From assembly GCA_937983405.1 (NCBI GenBank), contig CALJZN010000064.1:1-45283 (forward strand): DNA of 45,283 bases. Reading direction: 5' to 3'. Numbering within the stretch: the first letter of the stretch is position 1; every line of letters begins with the position of its first letter. Below, in pieces: positions 1 through 8,793 of the stretch. The DNA comes from an uncultured Paracoccaceae bacterium (GTDB taxonomy: Bacteria; Pseudomonadota; Alphaproteobacteria; Rhodobacterales; Rhodobacteraceae). The position numbers and the translations under genes are program-made. The notes under the pieces are model-generated. The model saw only the letters and a list, made by a program, of their open reading frames with translations, was not told where the DNA came from and searched no databases.

Positions 1-843
<843 letters not shown>

Positions 844-1057
844 CGGTCCGGATGGCGCCGGGGGTCGGGGGCCCGCTGTCCGACGGGGGCCACGCCGGGG
901 GGCGCGGGTTTCGGGGCAACGTCGGGCGCGGGCGCAGCGGCCCCGCCGCGCGGCGCCGGTCCACGCCCCCTGGCCCCGGCGGCCGCGCGCGGCGCATCCC
1001 GCGCAGCGCCCGCGGCAACGGCGTCCCCAGCCGCCGGGGTCGCGGCGCGCGGCCGGC

Positions 1058-2086
1058 TCAGCGCGTGGCCGTTTCCTTGCTCAGATGCGCCGGGCGGTCG
1101 GGGTCGCGGCCCTCGGCGCGGGCCAGGCCCTCGAGCGCGGCATAGACGGGGACGATCTGCGGCAGCGCCGCGGTAAAGGGGTGGCGGGCCGGCGCGGGCG
1201 GGGCGGGCAGCCGTGCCGACAGCCGGATCAGCCGCGCGCCCTGGGCGGTCAGCCGCGTCTCGGCCTCGGCAAGGCCGGGCGCGTCGGCGGCGCCGAACAC
1301 CAGGACCGGCGCGCCGCCTGTCAGCAGGGCCGAGGGGCCGTGCAGCACCTCGGCGGCGCTGAAGCCGTCGGCCGGCCGGCCGGCAAGCTCGCGCAGCTTC
1401 AGCGCCGCCTCGGCCGCCAGGCCCAGCGCCGGCCCGCGGGCGATGGCGGTGACGTGGCGCGCCCCGGCCAGCGCCCCGGCCAGATCGCCGGGGCCGGCGG
1501 CGAGGGCCGCGTCCAGCGCCTCGGGCATCGCCGCCAGCGCTGCGGCCAATCGCCGGTCGCCCGACCAGTGCGCGACCAGCCAGAGGCCCGCAAGGATGCT
1601 CGCCACGAAACTCTTGGTCGCGGCCACCGCCTGCTCGGGCCCGGCGGCGATGTCGAAGGCCACGCCCGCGACCGCCAGCGGGCTGTCGGGGCGGTTCGTC
1701 AGCACCACCACCTCGGCCCCGGCCCGCGCCAGCATCGCCGCGCTGGCCACGAGGTCGGGGCTTTGCCCCGACTGCGAGATGGCAAGCCCCAGCATCCCGC
1801 GCACCGCCAGCATCTGCCCGTTGACCGAGGCGACCGAGGGCGGCAGCGAGGCGACGGGCAGGCCGAGGCCCAGCATCATCGCATAGGCAAGGCAGGTCGC
1901 CGCGTGATCCGACGAGCCCCGCGCCAGCGTCAGCACCGCGGGCGGAGCAAGGCGGCGGGCGCGGGCCGCGATCTCGGCCAGCGCCGCCTGCGGCCCCGGG
2001 CCGGCAAGGCGGGCGGCGACGGCGGGGATCTCGGCGATCTCGGCCGCCATGCGGCTGGGCCGGGGGGCGGGCGGGGGCGCGCTCAT
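1058..2086 (-). CDS. SIS-domain sugar-phosphate isomerase/deaminase (GlmS C-terminal/NagB-II/FrlB-like)
   Basis: A 342-residue protein with two SIS domains and no glutaminase domain, the architecture of NagB-II glucosamine-6-phosphate deaminases, AgaS and the fructosamine-phosphate deglycases FrlB/FraB. The sugar-phosphate loop SQSGQSPD is at residues 104-111. The second domain carries LKLRE (E233) and LHGP (H249). This E-to-H spacing of 16 equals that of catalytic E488/H504 in GlmS and E214/H230 in FraB. The C-terminal HLSKETATR places K337 where GlmS has its Schiff-base lysine, which favours a GlmS/NagB-II-like aldose-ketose reaction over a pure deglycase. It starts at an ATG sharing ATGA with the kinase stop, so it is the last gene of the transporter operon. 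Inferred role: convert an amino-sugar 6-phosphate to a hexose phosphate plus ammonia or amine. Confidence 0.85.
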   Translation of the reverse strand: MSAPPPAPRPSRMAAEIAEIPAVAARLAGPGPQAALAEIAARARRLAPPAVLTLARGSSDHAATCLAYAMMLGLGLPVASLPPSVASVNGQMLAVRGMLGLAISQSGQSPDLVASAAMLARAGAEVVVLTNRPDSPLAVAGVAFDIAAGPEQAVAATKSFVASILAGLWLVAHWSGDRRLAAALAAMPEALDAALAAGPGDLAGALAGARHVTAIARGPALGLAAEAALKLRELAGRPADGFSAAEVLHGPSALLTGGAPVLVFGAADAPGLAEAETRLTAQGARLIRLSARLPAPPAPARHPFTAALPQIVPVYAALEGLARAEGRDPDRPAHLSKETATR

Positions 2087-2991
2087 GGCAGGGCGGCCCG
2101 GGCCGGGCCGGACCGCGGCAGGCGCTTGCGCAGCGTGGGCAGCCCTTCCAGCCCGCGGGCGCCGCCGGGCCGGGCGACCGCCGCCGCGCCGCAGGCCAGG
2201 CCCAGATGCAGGCAGTCCTCCAGCGCGCGCCCGTCCAGCCAGCCGGCGAGGAAGCCGGCGTTGAAGGCATCCCCCGCCCCGGTCGGGTCCACCACGCGGG
2301 CGGGCAGGGCCGGCGCCTCGAGGGGCGCGCCGCCGCGGGGCTGGACGCGGGCGCCCTCGGCCCCGCGCTTGACAACCGTTGCGATCCGCGGCGCCAGCGC
2401 CACCCCGGCTGCGGCCAGCGCCGCCGCCTCCTCGGCGTTGGGCAGGAACAGATCCACCGCCGCGATCGCCTCGGCCAGGCCGGGCCGGGCGAACAGCGCG
2501 CCGTCCCAGGCGCAGTCCATCGACACGCTCATGCCCGCCGCCCGCGCCCGCCCGATCAGCCGCGGATGGTCGAGTGCGGTCGCCGCCTCGCCGATGTGCA
2601 GATGCCGCGCGGGCGGCAGCGCGACGGGCTCGGCCAGAGCGGCGCCGGGGCGGCGGGTGACGAAGGCGCGGTCGCCCCCGGTGACGATGGCCGCCGTCAC
2701 CTGCGGATCGGCGCCGGGCGGGGCGGGGGTGGTATGGTCCTCGACCCCCTGCGCCGCCGCCTCTTCCCGCACCGGCGCATCGAAGGGCGCGGCAGGCAGA
2801 ATGCCCATCAGCCCCGCGCGCAGCCCCAGGGCGGCGGCATGGGCGGCGGTGATGAAGGCCCCGCCGCCAGCCGCCAGCGTCAGCGCCGCGGCATAGACCT
2901 CGCGCCCCGGCGCGGGGGGGGCGTCGAGCCCGGCGAAGACGAGATCGCAGTAGATCCGCCCCGCCGCCAGAAGGTCGAGCGGCGCGCTCAC
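2083..2991 (-). CDS. PfkB-family sugar kinase
   Basis: A 302-residue ribokinase/PfkB-family kinase that phosphorylates a sugar or amino sugar with ATP in the cytoplasm. The C-terminal PfkB signature DPTGAGDAFNAGF spans residues 235-247, with D241 the expected catalytic base. LPNAEEAAAL (183-192) carries the N-x-x-E motif for Mg/ATP. The N-terminal glycine-rich signature is recognisable as TLAAGGGAF. The start is GTG, overlapping the stop of the ABC ATPase as GTGA; the downstream SIS gene overlaps its stop as ATGA, so the three are translationally coupled. A PfkB kinase next to an SIS protein recalls frlD-frlB (fructoselysine) and fraD-fraB (fructose-asparagine), where the kinase makes the 6-phosphate that the SIS enzyme splits. 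The substrate cannot be read from sequence; an amino sugar is the inference. Confidence 0.87.
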   Translation of the reverse strand: MSAPLDLLAAGRIYCDLVFAGLDAPPAPGREVYAAALTLAAGGGAFITAAHAAALGLRAGLMGILPAAPFDAPVREEAAAQGVEDHTTPAPPGADPQVTAAIVTGGDRAFVTRRPGAALAEPVALPPARHLHIGEAATALDHPRLIGRARAAGMSVSMDCAWDGALFARPGLAEAIAAVDLFLPNAEEAAALAAAGVALAPRIATVVKRGAEGARVQPRGGAPLEAPALPARVVDPTGAGDAFNAGFLAGWLDGRALEDCLHLGLACGAAAVARPGGARGLEGLPTLRKRLPRSGPARAALP

Positions 2992-4043
2992 CGCAGCGCC
3001 CGCCCGCTGGCGGCATCGAAGAGATGCAGCGCGCCCGGATCCGGGGCCAGACCCAGCGCCTCGCCGGGGCGGGGCGCGGCGCGGCCGGGGCCCGTGGCGA
3101 TCACCTCGACCCCGCCGCCCAGATCGACGTGCAGAAGCGTGCCGGGCCCCAGCGGCTCGGCCACCGTCACCGTCCCCCGCAGCGGCGCGCCCTCGGCCGG
3201 CGCGGGCCGCAGATCCTCGGGGCGGATGCCCAGCAGCACCGCGCCCTCGGCCGCGCGCCCCAGGGCGATTTCGGCCCCGAGGTCGAGCCGCACGCGCCCG
3301 CCGCCGGCCCGCCCCGGCAGCAGGTTCATCGAGGGCGCGCCGATGAACTGCGCCACGAAGCTGTCGGCGGGGGCGTGGTAGACCTCGGCCGGCGTGCCGA
3401 CCTGGCGGATGCGGCCGTCCTTCATGATGACGATGCGGTCGGCCATCGTCATCGCCTCGACCTGGTCGTGGGTGACGAAGACGATGGTGTTGCCAAGCCG
3501 CGCGTGCAGCTTCTTGATCTCGAGCCGCATCTGGGTGCGCAGCTGCGCGTCGAGGTTCGACAGGGGCTCGTCGAACAGGAACACCGCCGGGTTGCGCACC
3601 ATCGCCCGGCCGATCGCCACGCGCTGGCGCTGCCCGCCCGACAGGGCGGCGGGCTTGCGCTCGAGATACTCGGTCATGCCGAGGATCGCCGCCACCTCCT
3701 CGATCCGCCGCGCCCTCTCGGCCCGCGGCAGCCTTGCGGTGTAAAGCCCGAAGCCGATGTTCTGGCGCACCGTCATGTGGGGGTAGATGGCGTAGTTCTG
3801 GAACACCATCGCGATGTCGCGGTCCTTCGGCTCGAGGTGGTTCACCGTCCGGCCCGCGATCTCGATCGTCCCCGACGTCACCTCGTCGAGCCCCGCGATC
3901 ATGCGCAGCGTGGTGGACTTGCCGCAGCCCGAGGGGCCGACGAGCACGATGAACTCGCCGTCGGCGACCGAAAGGTTGATGCCGTGCAGCACCCGGGTCG
4001 AGCCGAAGCTCTTGACAAGGTCGCGCAGGATCAGCGTCGCCAA
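2988..4043 (-). CDS. Sugar ABC transporter ATP-binding protein (UgpC/MsmK/MalK type)
   Basis: A 351-residue CUT1-family ATPase that powers the two permeases encoded upstream. Walker A is GPSGCGKST (residues 36-44). The Q-loop FQNYAIYPHM, signature LSGGQRQRVAIGRAMVR, Walker B FLFDEPLSNLDAQ and the switch histidine in VTHDQVEAM are all intact. The C-terminal TOBE/OB regulatory domain begins near FIGAPSMNLLPGR and includes the LGIRPEDLRPAP motif typical of MalK/UgpC. I chose a TTG start at 4043: it lies 9 bases after a GGAGG on the coding strand, just past the stop of the lyase gene, and gives the usual family N terminus. Longer frames upstream run through the lyase gene and are spurious. Confidence 0.93.
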   Translation of the reverse strand: MATLILRDLVKSFGSTRVLHGINLSVADGEFIVLVGPSGCGKSTTLRMIAGLDEVTSGTIEIAGRTVNHLEPKDRDIAMVFQNYAIYPHMTVRQNIGFGLYTARLPRAERARRIEEVAAILGMTEYLERKPAALSGGQRQRVAIGRAMVRNPAVFLFDEPLSNLDAQLRTQMRLEIKKLHARLGNTIVFVTHDQVEAMTMADRIVIMKDGRIRQVGTPAEVYHAPADSFVAQFIGAPSMNLLPGRAGGGRVRLDLGAEIALGRAAEGAVLLGIRPEDLRPAPAEGAPLRGTVTVAEPLGPGTLLHVDLGGGVEVIATGPGRAAPRPGEALGLAPDPGALHLFDAASGRALR

Positions 4044-4047
4044 GGGC

Positions 4048-5544
4048 TCAGTCCTCCAGCAGGGCGGCAAAGGCGGCCTCGAGCGCGGCGCGGCCGCGCG
4101 CGGCGCGGGCGTCGCGCAGCCCGGCCGCGGCCGAAAGGCCCTGCCAGGCGTCGCGGTAGGCGGCAAAGGCCGCCTCCAGCGCCGCGGGGGCCGGCCCGCC
4201 CGGGCGGTCGCGCCGCGCGACGAAGGTCTCGGGGGCCACCGCCGCGCGGAACGCCGCCTCGTCCAGCGCCGGGGCGCGCCCGGTCTCGGCCCGAAAGGCG
4301 GCGGCGAAGGCGGCATGCCCCTCGGCCAGCGGCGCGCGGGCGGCGATCACGGCGCGGGCGGTGCGGGCCGCGATCGCATGCGCCTGGCGAAAGCTCAGCC
4401 CCGCATCGCGCACCAGCGTGTCGGCAAGCTCGGTGATGGTGATGCAGGCGGCATCGGCGTTGGCGCGCACCCGGCCCGCGTCGATGCTGCAGGCGGGCAG
4501 GACCGCCGCCAGTAGGTCCAGCGCGCGCCCCCCGCTTTCGAATGCGCCGTAGCCCGCCTGCTGCACCTCGCCCTCGCTGTCGTTCATGTCGGTGAAGGGG
4601 GTGTTGTGCATCGTGCCGATCACCGTCTCGCAGCGCCCGGCGGCGACGCTGAGGAGGTGGCGCAGATGCTCGATGGGCACCGGATTGCGCTTTTGCGGCA
4701 TGATCGAGGAGATCTGCACCAGGCTGCCCGGCACGCGCAGTTGCCCCACCTCGAACGCCGACCAGAAGGCCATGTCCTGCACCAGCCGGCCGAGGTGCAG
4801 GAAGGTCAGCCGCATCGCCCCGTAGAGCGCGGTGGTGTAGTCCACCGCGGCGATGCTGGCATAGCTGTTGAGCGTGGGCGCGCGGAACCCCAGCAGCTCG
4901 GCCATCCGCGCCCGGTCGACGGGGAAGCCGCTCGTCGTGATCGCGGCCGCGCCCATGGGGCAGCGGTCCACCTCGTCCAGCGCGGCCTCGAGGCGCGCGC
5001 CGTCGCGCAACAGCACCTCGACGGCGGCGGCGAGGTAGTGGCCGAAGGTCGTGGGCTGGGCCGGCTGGCCGTGGGTGTAGGCCACGATCAGCGTATCGCG
5101 CTCGGCCTCGGCCTTCCCGATCAGCGCCAGGGCGAGGGCGCGAAGCTGCGCCGCCAGCGCCTGCCCACGCCGCAGGAGCGCGAGGCGGAACAGCGTGTGG
5201 TCGATGTCGTTGCGCGACCGCGCGGTGTGCAGCATGCCGCCAAGGTCGCCCAGCCGCCGCACGAGCTCGGCCTCGACAAGGAAGAAGTAATCCTCATGCG
5301 CGCCGCCGTAGCGCAGCGCGGCGATGTCGGTTTCGGCGGCGATGTCGCGCAGGGCGCGGGCGATGGCGCGGGTCCGGTCGCGCGTCAGGATGCCGGTTTC
5401 GCCCAGCATCACCAGATGGGCGCGGTCGATGGCGGCCATGTCGGCGGCATGGTGCGCCTTGACCGCCTCGAACAGCGGTTCGAGCACGGTGCGGGCATAG
5501 ACGGGGTGGGGGAAGCGCTCGAGATCGGTCATGGCCGCGGTCAT
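4048..5544 (-). CDS. Argininosuccinate lyase-like enzyme of the fumarase/aspartase superfamily, inside a sugar transporter operon
   Basis: A 498-residue lyase of the ASL/fumarase/aspartase superfamily, which eliminates fumarate from N- or O-substituted succinates. The three family regions are present: LHTARSRND (105-113), YTHGQPAQPTTFGH (156-169, H158 as the putative acid) and SSIMPQKRNP (279-288, with the catalytic serine loop). It is about 30-40 residues longer than housekeeping ArgH. The gene sits between sugar permease and ATPase genes with an ATGA overlap at 5541-5544, and no other arginine genes are near, so a role in arginine synthesis is unlikely. A known precedent is EDDS lyase, an ASL relative encoded with an ABC transporter that splits an N-substituted aspartate to fumarate and an amine. 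By analogy this enzyme may release fumarate from an amino sugar bearing an aspartate- or malate-like group. The family is certain; the substrate is inference. Confidence 0.85.
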   Translation of the reverse strand: MTAAMTDLERFPHPVYARTVLEPLFEAVKAHHAADMAAIDRAHLVMLGETGILTRDRTRAIARALRDIAAETDIAALRYGGAHEDYFFLVEAELVRRLGDLGGMLHTARSRNDIDHTLFRLALLRRGQALAAQLRALALALIGKAEAERDTLIVAYTHGQPAQPTTFGHYLAAAVEVLLRDGARLEAALDEVDRCPMGAAAITTSGFPVDRARMAELLGFRAPTLNSYASIAAVDYTTALYGAMRLTFLHLGRLVQDMAFWSAFEVGQLRVPGSLVQISSIMPQKRNPVPIEHLRHLLSVAAGRCETVIGTMHNTPFTDMNDSEGEVQQAGYGAFESGGRALDLLAAVLPACSIDAGRVRANADAACITITELADTLVRDAGLSFRQAHAIAARTARAVIAARAPLAEGHAAFAAAFRAETGRAPALDEAAFRAAVAPETFVARRDRPGGPAPAALEAAFAAYRDAWQGLSAAAGLRDARAARGRAALEAAFAALLED

Positions 5545-6428
5545 CCCTTGAGTCCCGCCATCACCACGCCGCGGATGATGAAGCGCTGGAACAGCAGGAA
5601 CACGATCAGCGTCGGCAGCACCGAGATCGCGGCCCCGGTCATGATCAGCTCCCACTGCACCGACTGCTCGACCGAGAAGGTCGTGAGGCCGACGGGCAGG
5701 GTATACATGCGCTGGCTGTTGGTCACGATCAGCGGCCAGATGAAGGCCGTCCAGTTGCCGAGAAAGACGAAGATCGCCAGCGCCGCCAGTGCGGGCCGGA
5801 CCAGCGGCATGGCGATGCGCCACCAGATCTGGAACTCGTTCAGCCCGTCGATGCGCGCGGCCTCGAGAAAGTCGTCGGGCACGGTAAGGAAGAACTGCCG
5901 CATCAGGAACACGCCGAAGGCCGTCATCAGCCCGGGGAACATGATGCCCCAGTGGGTGTTCAGCCAGCCCAGCTGCTGGCTCATCAGATACCACGGGATC
6001 ACCAGCATCTCGGTCGGGATCATCAGCGTCGACAGGATCGCGACGAACACCACCTGCCGGAAGCGGAAGCGGAACTTGGCCAGGGTGTAGCCCACGAGCG
6101 AGTCCCAGAAGACGTTGGAGATGGTGGTCAGCGTCGCCACCAGAAGCGAGTTGTAGAACCACCAGCCGAAGCGCCGGTCGCCCAGCACCGCGCGGTAGTT
6201 GTCGAGCGTGGGCTCCTCGGGGATCAGGCTGAGGCTGTAGACCTCGAAGGGATACTTGAACGAGGTGGACAGCATGAAGGCGAGCGGCGCGACCATGACC
6301 ACCCCGCCTGCGAACAGCAGCAGCCAGCGGAGCGCCGGGCCGAGCCCGAGGCGCGGCCGCGCCGGGCCGGTCTGGCGCAGCAGCGCCTCGGCGCCGGCGC
6401 GGGGGGCAAGGTCGGGCAGGGCGGTCAT
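5541..6428 (-). CDS. Sugar ABC transporter permease (MalG/UgpE type)
   Basis: A 295-residue inner-membrane permease of the CUT1 family. About six hydrophobic segments are visible, the first near residues 30-55 (LLLFAGGVVMVAPLAFML). The EAA loop that docks onto the ATPase reads EAARIDGLNEFQIWWRIAMP. The C terminus RGVVMAGLKG is the usual MalG-type ending. I start it at the ATG sharing ATGA with the stop of the other permease (6425-6428); an ATG seven codons further upstream is possible but would overlap that gene more deeply. It pairs with the permease encoded just before it to form the channel. Confidence 0.93.
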   Translation of the reverse strand: MTALPDLAPRAGAEALLRQTGPARPRLGLGPALRWLLLFAGGVVMVAPLAFMLSTSFKYPFEVYSLSLIPEEPTLDNYRAVLGDRRFGWWFYNSLLVATLTTISNVFWDSLVGYTLAKFRFRFRQVVFVAILSTLMIPTEMLVIPWYLMSQQLGWLNTHWGIMFPGLMTAFGVFLMRQFFLTVPDDFLEAARIDGLNEFQIWWRIAMPLVRPALAALAIFVFLGNWTAFIWPLIVTNSQRMYTLPVGLTTFSVEQSVQWELIMTGAAISVLPTLIVFLLFQRFIIRGVVMAGLKG

Positions 6429-7321
6429 GCGCGGTCCCGCATCAGCCACAGCTGCAAGAGGCTGACCGCAAGCAGCACGACGAACAGCACCACCGTCTGC
6501 GCCGCGGCATAGCCCATGTCGAAGCTCGAAAAGGCGGTCTGATAGATCATCAGCACCATGGGCTTCGAGGCGTTGAGCGGCCCGCCCGGATCGTTCGTCG
6601 TCATGTTGAACACATGGTCGAAGATGCGCAGGAAGCCGATCGAGGAGAACACGACCAGAAAGACGATGGTCGGCCGGAGCAGGGGCAGGGTGATCCGCGT
6701 GAGCGTGGCCCAGCCCGAGACGCCGTCGATCCGCGCCGCCTCGTAATAGCTGCGCGGGATGGCGCGCAGCCCGGCCATGAAGATGATGATCTGAAATCCG
6801 AGGCCGGCCCAGATGGCGGGGGCGAGGATCGACGGCAGGGCGTTGGCGGTGGAGTTGAGGAAGCGGACCTGCGGGATGCCGAGCGCGGCCAGCGCGTTGT
6901 TGAACAGCCCGATCGGCACCGGCTGGTAGAACCAGCGCCAGACCCAGGCCATCGCCACCGCCGAGGTCATGAACGGCAGGAAGTAGAGCGCGCGGATCGC
7001 CCCGTGCATGAAGCGCACGCGGTCGAGGTGGAAGGCCACGGTGAAGGCCAGCACAAGGCTGACCGGCGTGCCGATGAGGAGATAAACAAAGGTGTTGCCG
7101 AACACCTTCCAGAACACCGGATCAGCCCACAGCCGGGCGAAGTTGTCCGTCCCCGTCCAGCGCTTGGCGCCGAGCAGGTTCCACTCCATGAAGGCCAGCA
7201 CGAAGGCCTGGCCCGTGGGGTAGAAGCGGATCACGACGTAGAACAGCACCGGGACGGCAAGGAAACCCCAGGCCCAGGCGACCTGCTTCTGCCGGATGCT
7301 CAGGTTGCGGTAGAGCGGCAC
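6425..7321 (-). CDS. Sugar ABC transporter permease (MalF/UgpA type)
   Basis: A 298-residue CUT1 permease, partner of the MalG-type protein. It has a hydrophobic first segment (WAWGFLAVPVLFYVVIRF) and an EAA loop reading EAARIDGVSGWATLTRITLP. It ends in MRDRA, overlapping the next gene by ATGA. The start is GTG at 7321, giving VPLYRNLSIRQKQ; on the coding strand an AGGGGGGG tract lies about 9-12 bases before it. The longer frame beginning at 7552 runs through the 3' end of the binding-protein gene and gives a non-membrane, low-complexity N terminus, so I rejected it. The 67 bases separating it from the binding-protein gene could hold a processing or partial termination site, as is common after highly expressed binding-protein genes. 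Confidence 0.9.
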   Translation of the reverse strand: MPLYRNLSIRQKQVAWAWGFLAVPVLFYVVIRFYPTGQAFVLAFMEWNLLGAKRWTGTDNFARLWADPVFWKVFGNTFVYLLIGTPVSLVLAFTVAFHLDRVRFMHGAIRALYFLPFMTSAVAMAWVWRWFYQPVPIGLFNNALAALGIPQVRFLNSTANALPSILAPAIWAGLGFQIIIFMAGLRAIPRSYYEAARIDGVSGWATLTRITLPLLRPTIVFLVVFSSIGFLRIFDHVFNMTTNDPGGPLNASKPMVLMIYQTAFSSFDMGYAAAQTVVLFVVLLAVSLLQLWLMRDRA

Positions 7322-7388
7322 GGCACGGCCCCCCCTCGGGCCGCGCCCCGGCAGGGGGCGCGGTTGGCTGCGGATGGGGTGCGGCGCG

Positions 7389-8642
7389 TCAGTTCGAGGC
7401 GCCGTAGTAGCGGTCGAGCAGCGCCTGCTCGGCCGCAGCGGCGGCGGCGAGGCTGTCGGCCACGCTCGCCCCTTCCAGCAGGATGCGGTTGACCATGTCG
7501 ACGAAGATCTGGCGCTGGCCGCTTTCGTCGGCAAAGATCGTGGCGTGGCCATAGTCGAGCCCGCGCACGAAGGGCCCGAACACCGGATCGTCGGCGGCCT
7601 TGGTCCCGGCCGAGGGCTTGGCGGGCAGCTCGCCCACCACCTCGAGCCACAGCTGCATCGCCTCGTCCGAGGTGATGAACTCCATGAACTTCGCCGCCGC
7701 CTCGCGCTTGTCGCCCTGGGCCTTGGAGGTGATCGCGTTCACCCAGTAGCTGGCATAGTTCGATCGCGTCCCGTCCGGCCCGGCCGGAAGCTCGGCGACG
7801 CCCCAGCGCAGCCCGCGCTCGCCCTGCAGCGCGCCGATGCGGAACGATCCGTCGATGTGGAAGCCCGCGCGCCCGGCGCGGAACGCCGCCTGCGGTTCGT
7901 CCATGAAACCTGCGCGGGTGACACCGTGCTCCTGCTCGAGCGCGACATACCAGGCCAGCGCGGCGCGGCCGGCGTCGCTGTTGTAGGTGACGGTCCGGTA
8001 GTCATCGGAATAGGGCGCGCCGCCGAACTGCCGGATCAGCACCTCGCGCAGCCAGTGGTGATCCTGCGCGGTCATGCCCGTGGTGATCCCCACGGTCGAG
8101 ACGTTGCCGGCCCCGTCCACGACGGTCATCTTCCGGGCCATCTCGACCAGCTCGTCCAGCGTCTGCGGCGGGGCAGCGATGCCGGCCTGCTGCATCAGCC
8201 GCTCGTTGTAGAACAGGGCCAGCGCCCGCACGGCGGTGGGCAGCGCCCAAAAGGCCTCGCCGATCCGCATCGCCCGGACCATGGGGAAGAACTCGGCCTC
8301 GATCCGCGCGGGATCGAACCGGTCGGTCGGCAAGGGCTGGATCAGTCCCGCCTTCACATAGTCGTTGAGCCAGCCGTAGAACAGCTGCACCACATCCGGC
8401 CCCTCGCCCGCCGGGATCGCGGCGGCCACCTTGGTGCGGTAGTCGGCATAGGGGAAATGGGTGTGGACGATCTTGATGCCGGGGTTCTGCGCCTCGAACC
8501 GCTCGATGAGCTGGTCCATCGCGGTGACCCGGGCCTGGAAGAAATACTGCCAGTATTCGATCGTCACCTCGGCGCGTGCCGCCCCCGCGCCGAGGCCCAG
8601 CGCGGCGGCGGCCGCCAGAAAGCCGGTTCTCCAGATGGCCAT
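7389..8642 (-). CDS. Extracellular sugar-binding protein of a CUT1 ABC transporter
   Basis: A 417-residue periplasmic binding protein, family 1 (UgpB/MalE type). The signal peptide is clear: MAIWRTGFLAAAAALGLGAGAARA followed by EVTIEYWQYF at the mature N terminus. Typical motifs include LIERFEAQNPGIKI, GEGPDVVQLF, ALPTAVRALALFYNERL and AAAKFMEFITSDEAMQLW. I placed the start at the ATG at 8642, preceded by AGGAGGGAGA on the coding strand; the longer frame to 8753 would precede the signal peptide and run into the promoter. It is the first gene of the leftward operon, divergent from the ROK regulator across 151 bases, so both are probably controlled from that space. Confidence 0.94.
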   Translation of the reverse strand: MAIWRTGFLAAAAALGLGAGAARAEVTIEYWQYFFQARVTAMDQLIERFEAQNPGIKIVHTHFPYADYRTKVAAAIPAGEGPDVVQLFYGWLNDYVKAGLIQPLPTDRFDPARIEAEFFPMVRAMRIGEAFWALPTAVRALALFYNERLMQQAGIAAPPQTLDELVEMARKMTVVDGAGNVSTVGITTGMTAQDHHWLREVLIRQFGGAPYSDDYRTVTYNSDAGRAALAWYVALEQEHGVTRAGFMDEPQAAFRAGRAGFHIDGSFRIGALQGERGLRWGVAELPAGPDGTRSNYASYWVNAITSKAQGDKREAAAKFMEFITSDEAMQLWLEVVGELPAKPSAGTKAADDPVFGPFVRGLDYGHATIFADESGQRQIFVDMVNRILLEGASVADSLAAAAAAEQALLDRYYGASN

Positions 8643-8758
8643 GGTCGGGTCTCCCTCCTGTCGGTTGTGCGGTCTTGGTGTCGCCTCCGGCGCGCCCGCC
8701 GCGGCCGCGGGCCGGCCGCGAGTCGCACCCCATGGCCGGGAGCATAGGCGCAACCGGA

Positions 8759-8784
8759 TTGATACTTCAAGCGAGTTGAGTTAA
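8759..8784. promoter_or_regulatory. AT-rich putative ROK operator/promoter between divergent operons
   Basis: The 151-base divergent space (8643-8793) is GC-rich except for one AT-rich stretch just before the ROK start codon. It contains interlocking inverted repeats: TTGA (8759-8762), TCAA (8767-8770), TTGA (8776-8779), then GTTAA. TTGA/TCAA flank a 4-base spacer and TCAA/TTGA a 5-base spacer. ROK regulators (NagC, Mlc, XylR) bind AT-rich palindromes, so this is the best candidate operator for both directions. I could not assign convincing -35/-10 boxes. Confidence 0.45.
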
Positions 8785-8793
8785 TCCCGCACC

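Noticed and set aside
844-1057. Possible small gene or terminator after uvrB
   Set aside because: No start with a ribosome-binding site, no coding-like composition and no clear hairpin with T-run; left as plain intergenic sequence.
4048-5544. Annotation as argH for arginine biosynthesis
   Set aside because: Motifs fit the superfamily but context is a sugar transporter operon and the protein is longer than housekeeping ArgH; a specific symbol would overstate the evidence.
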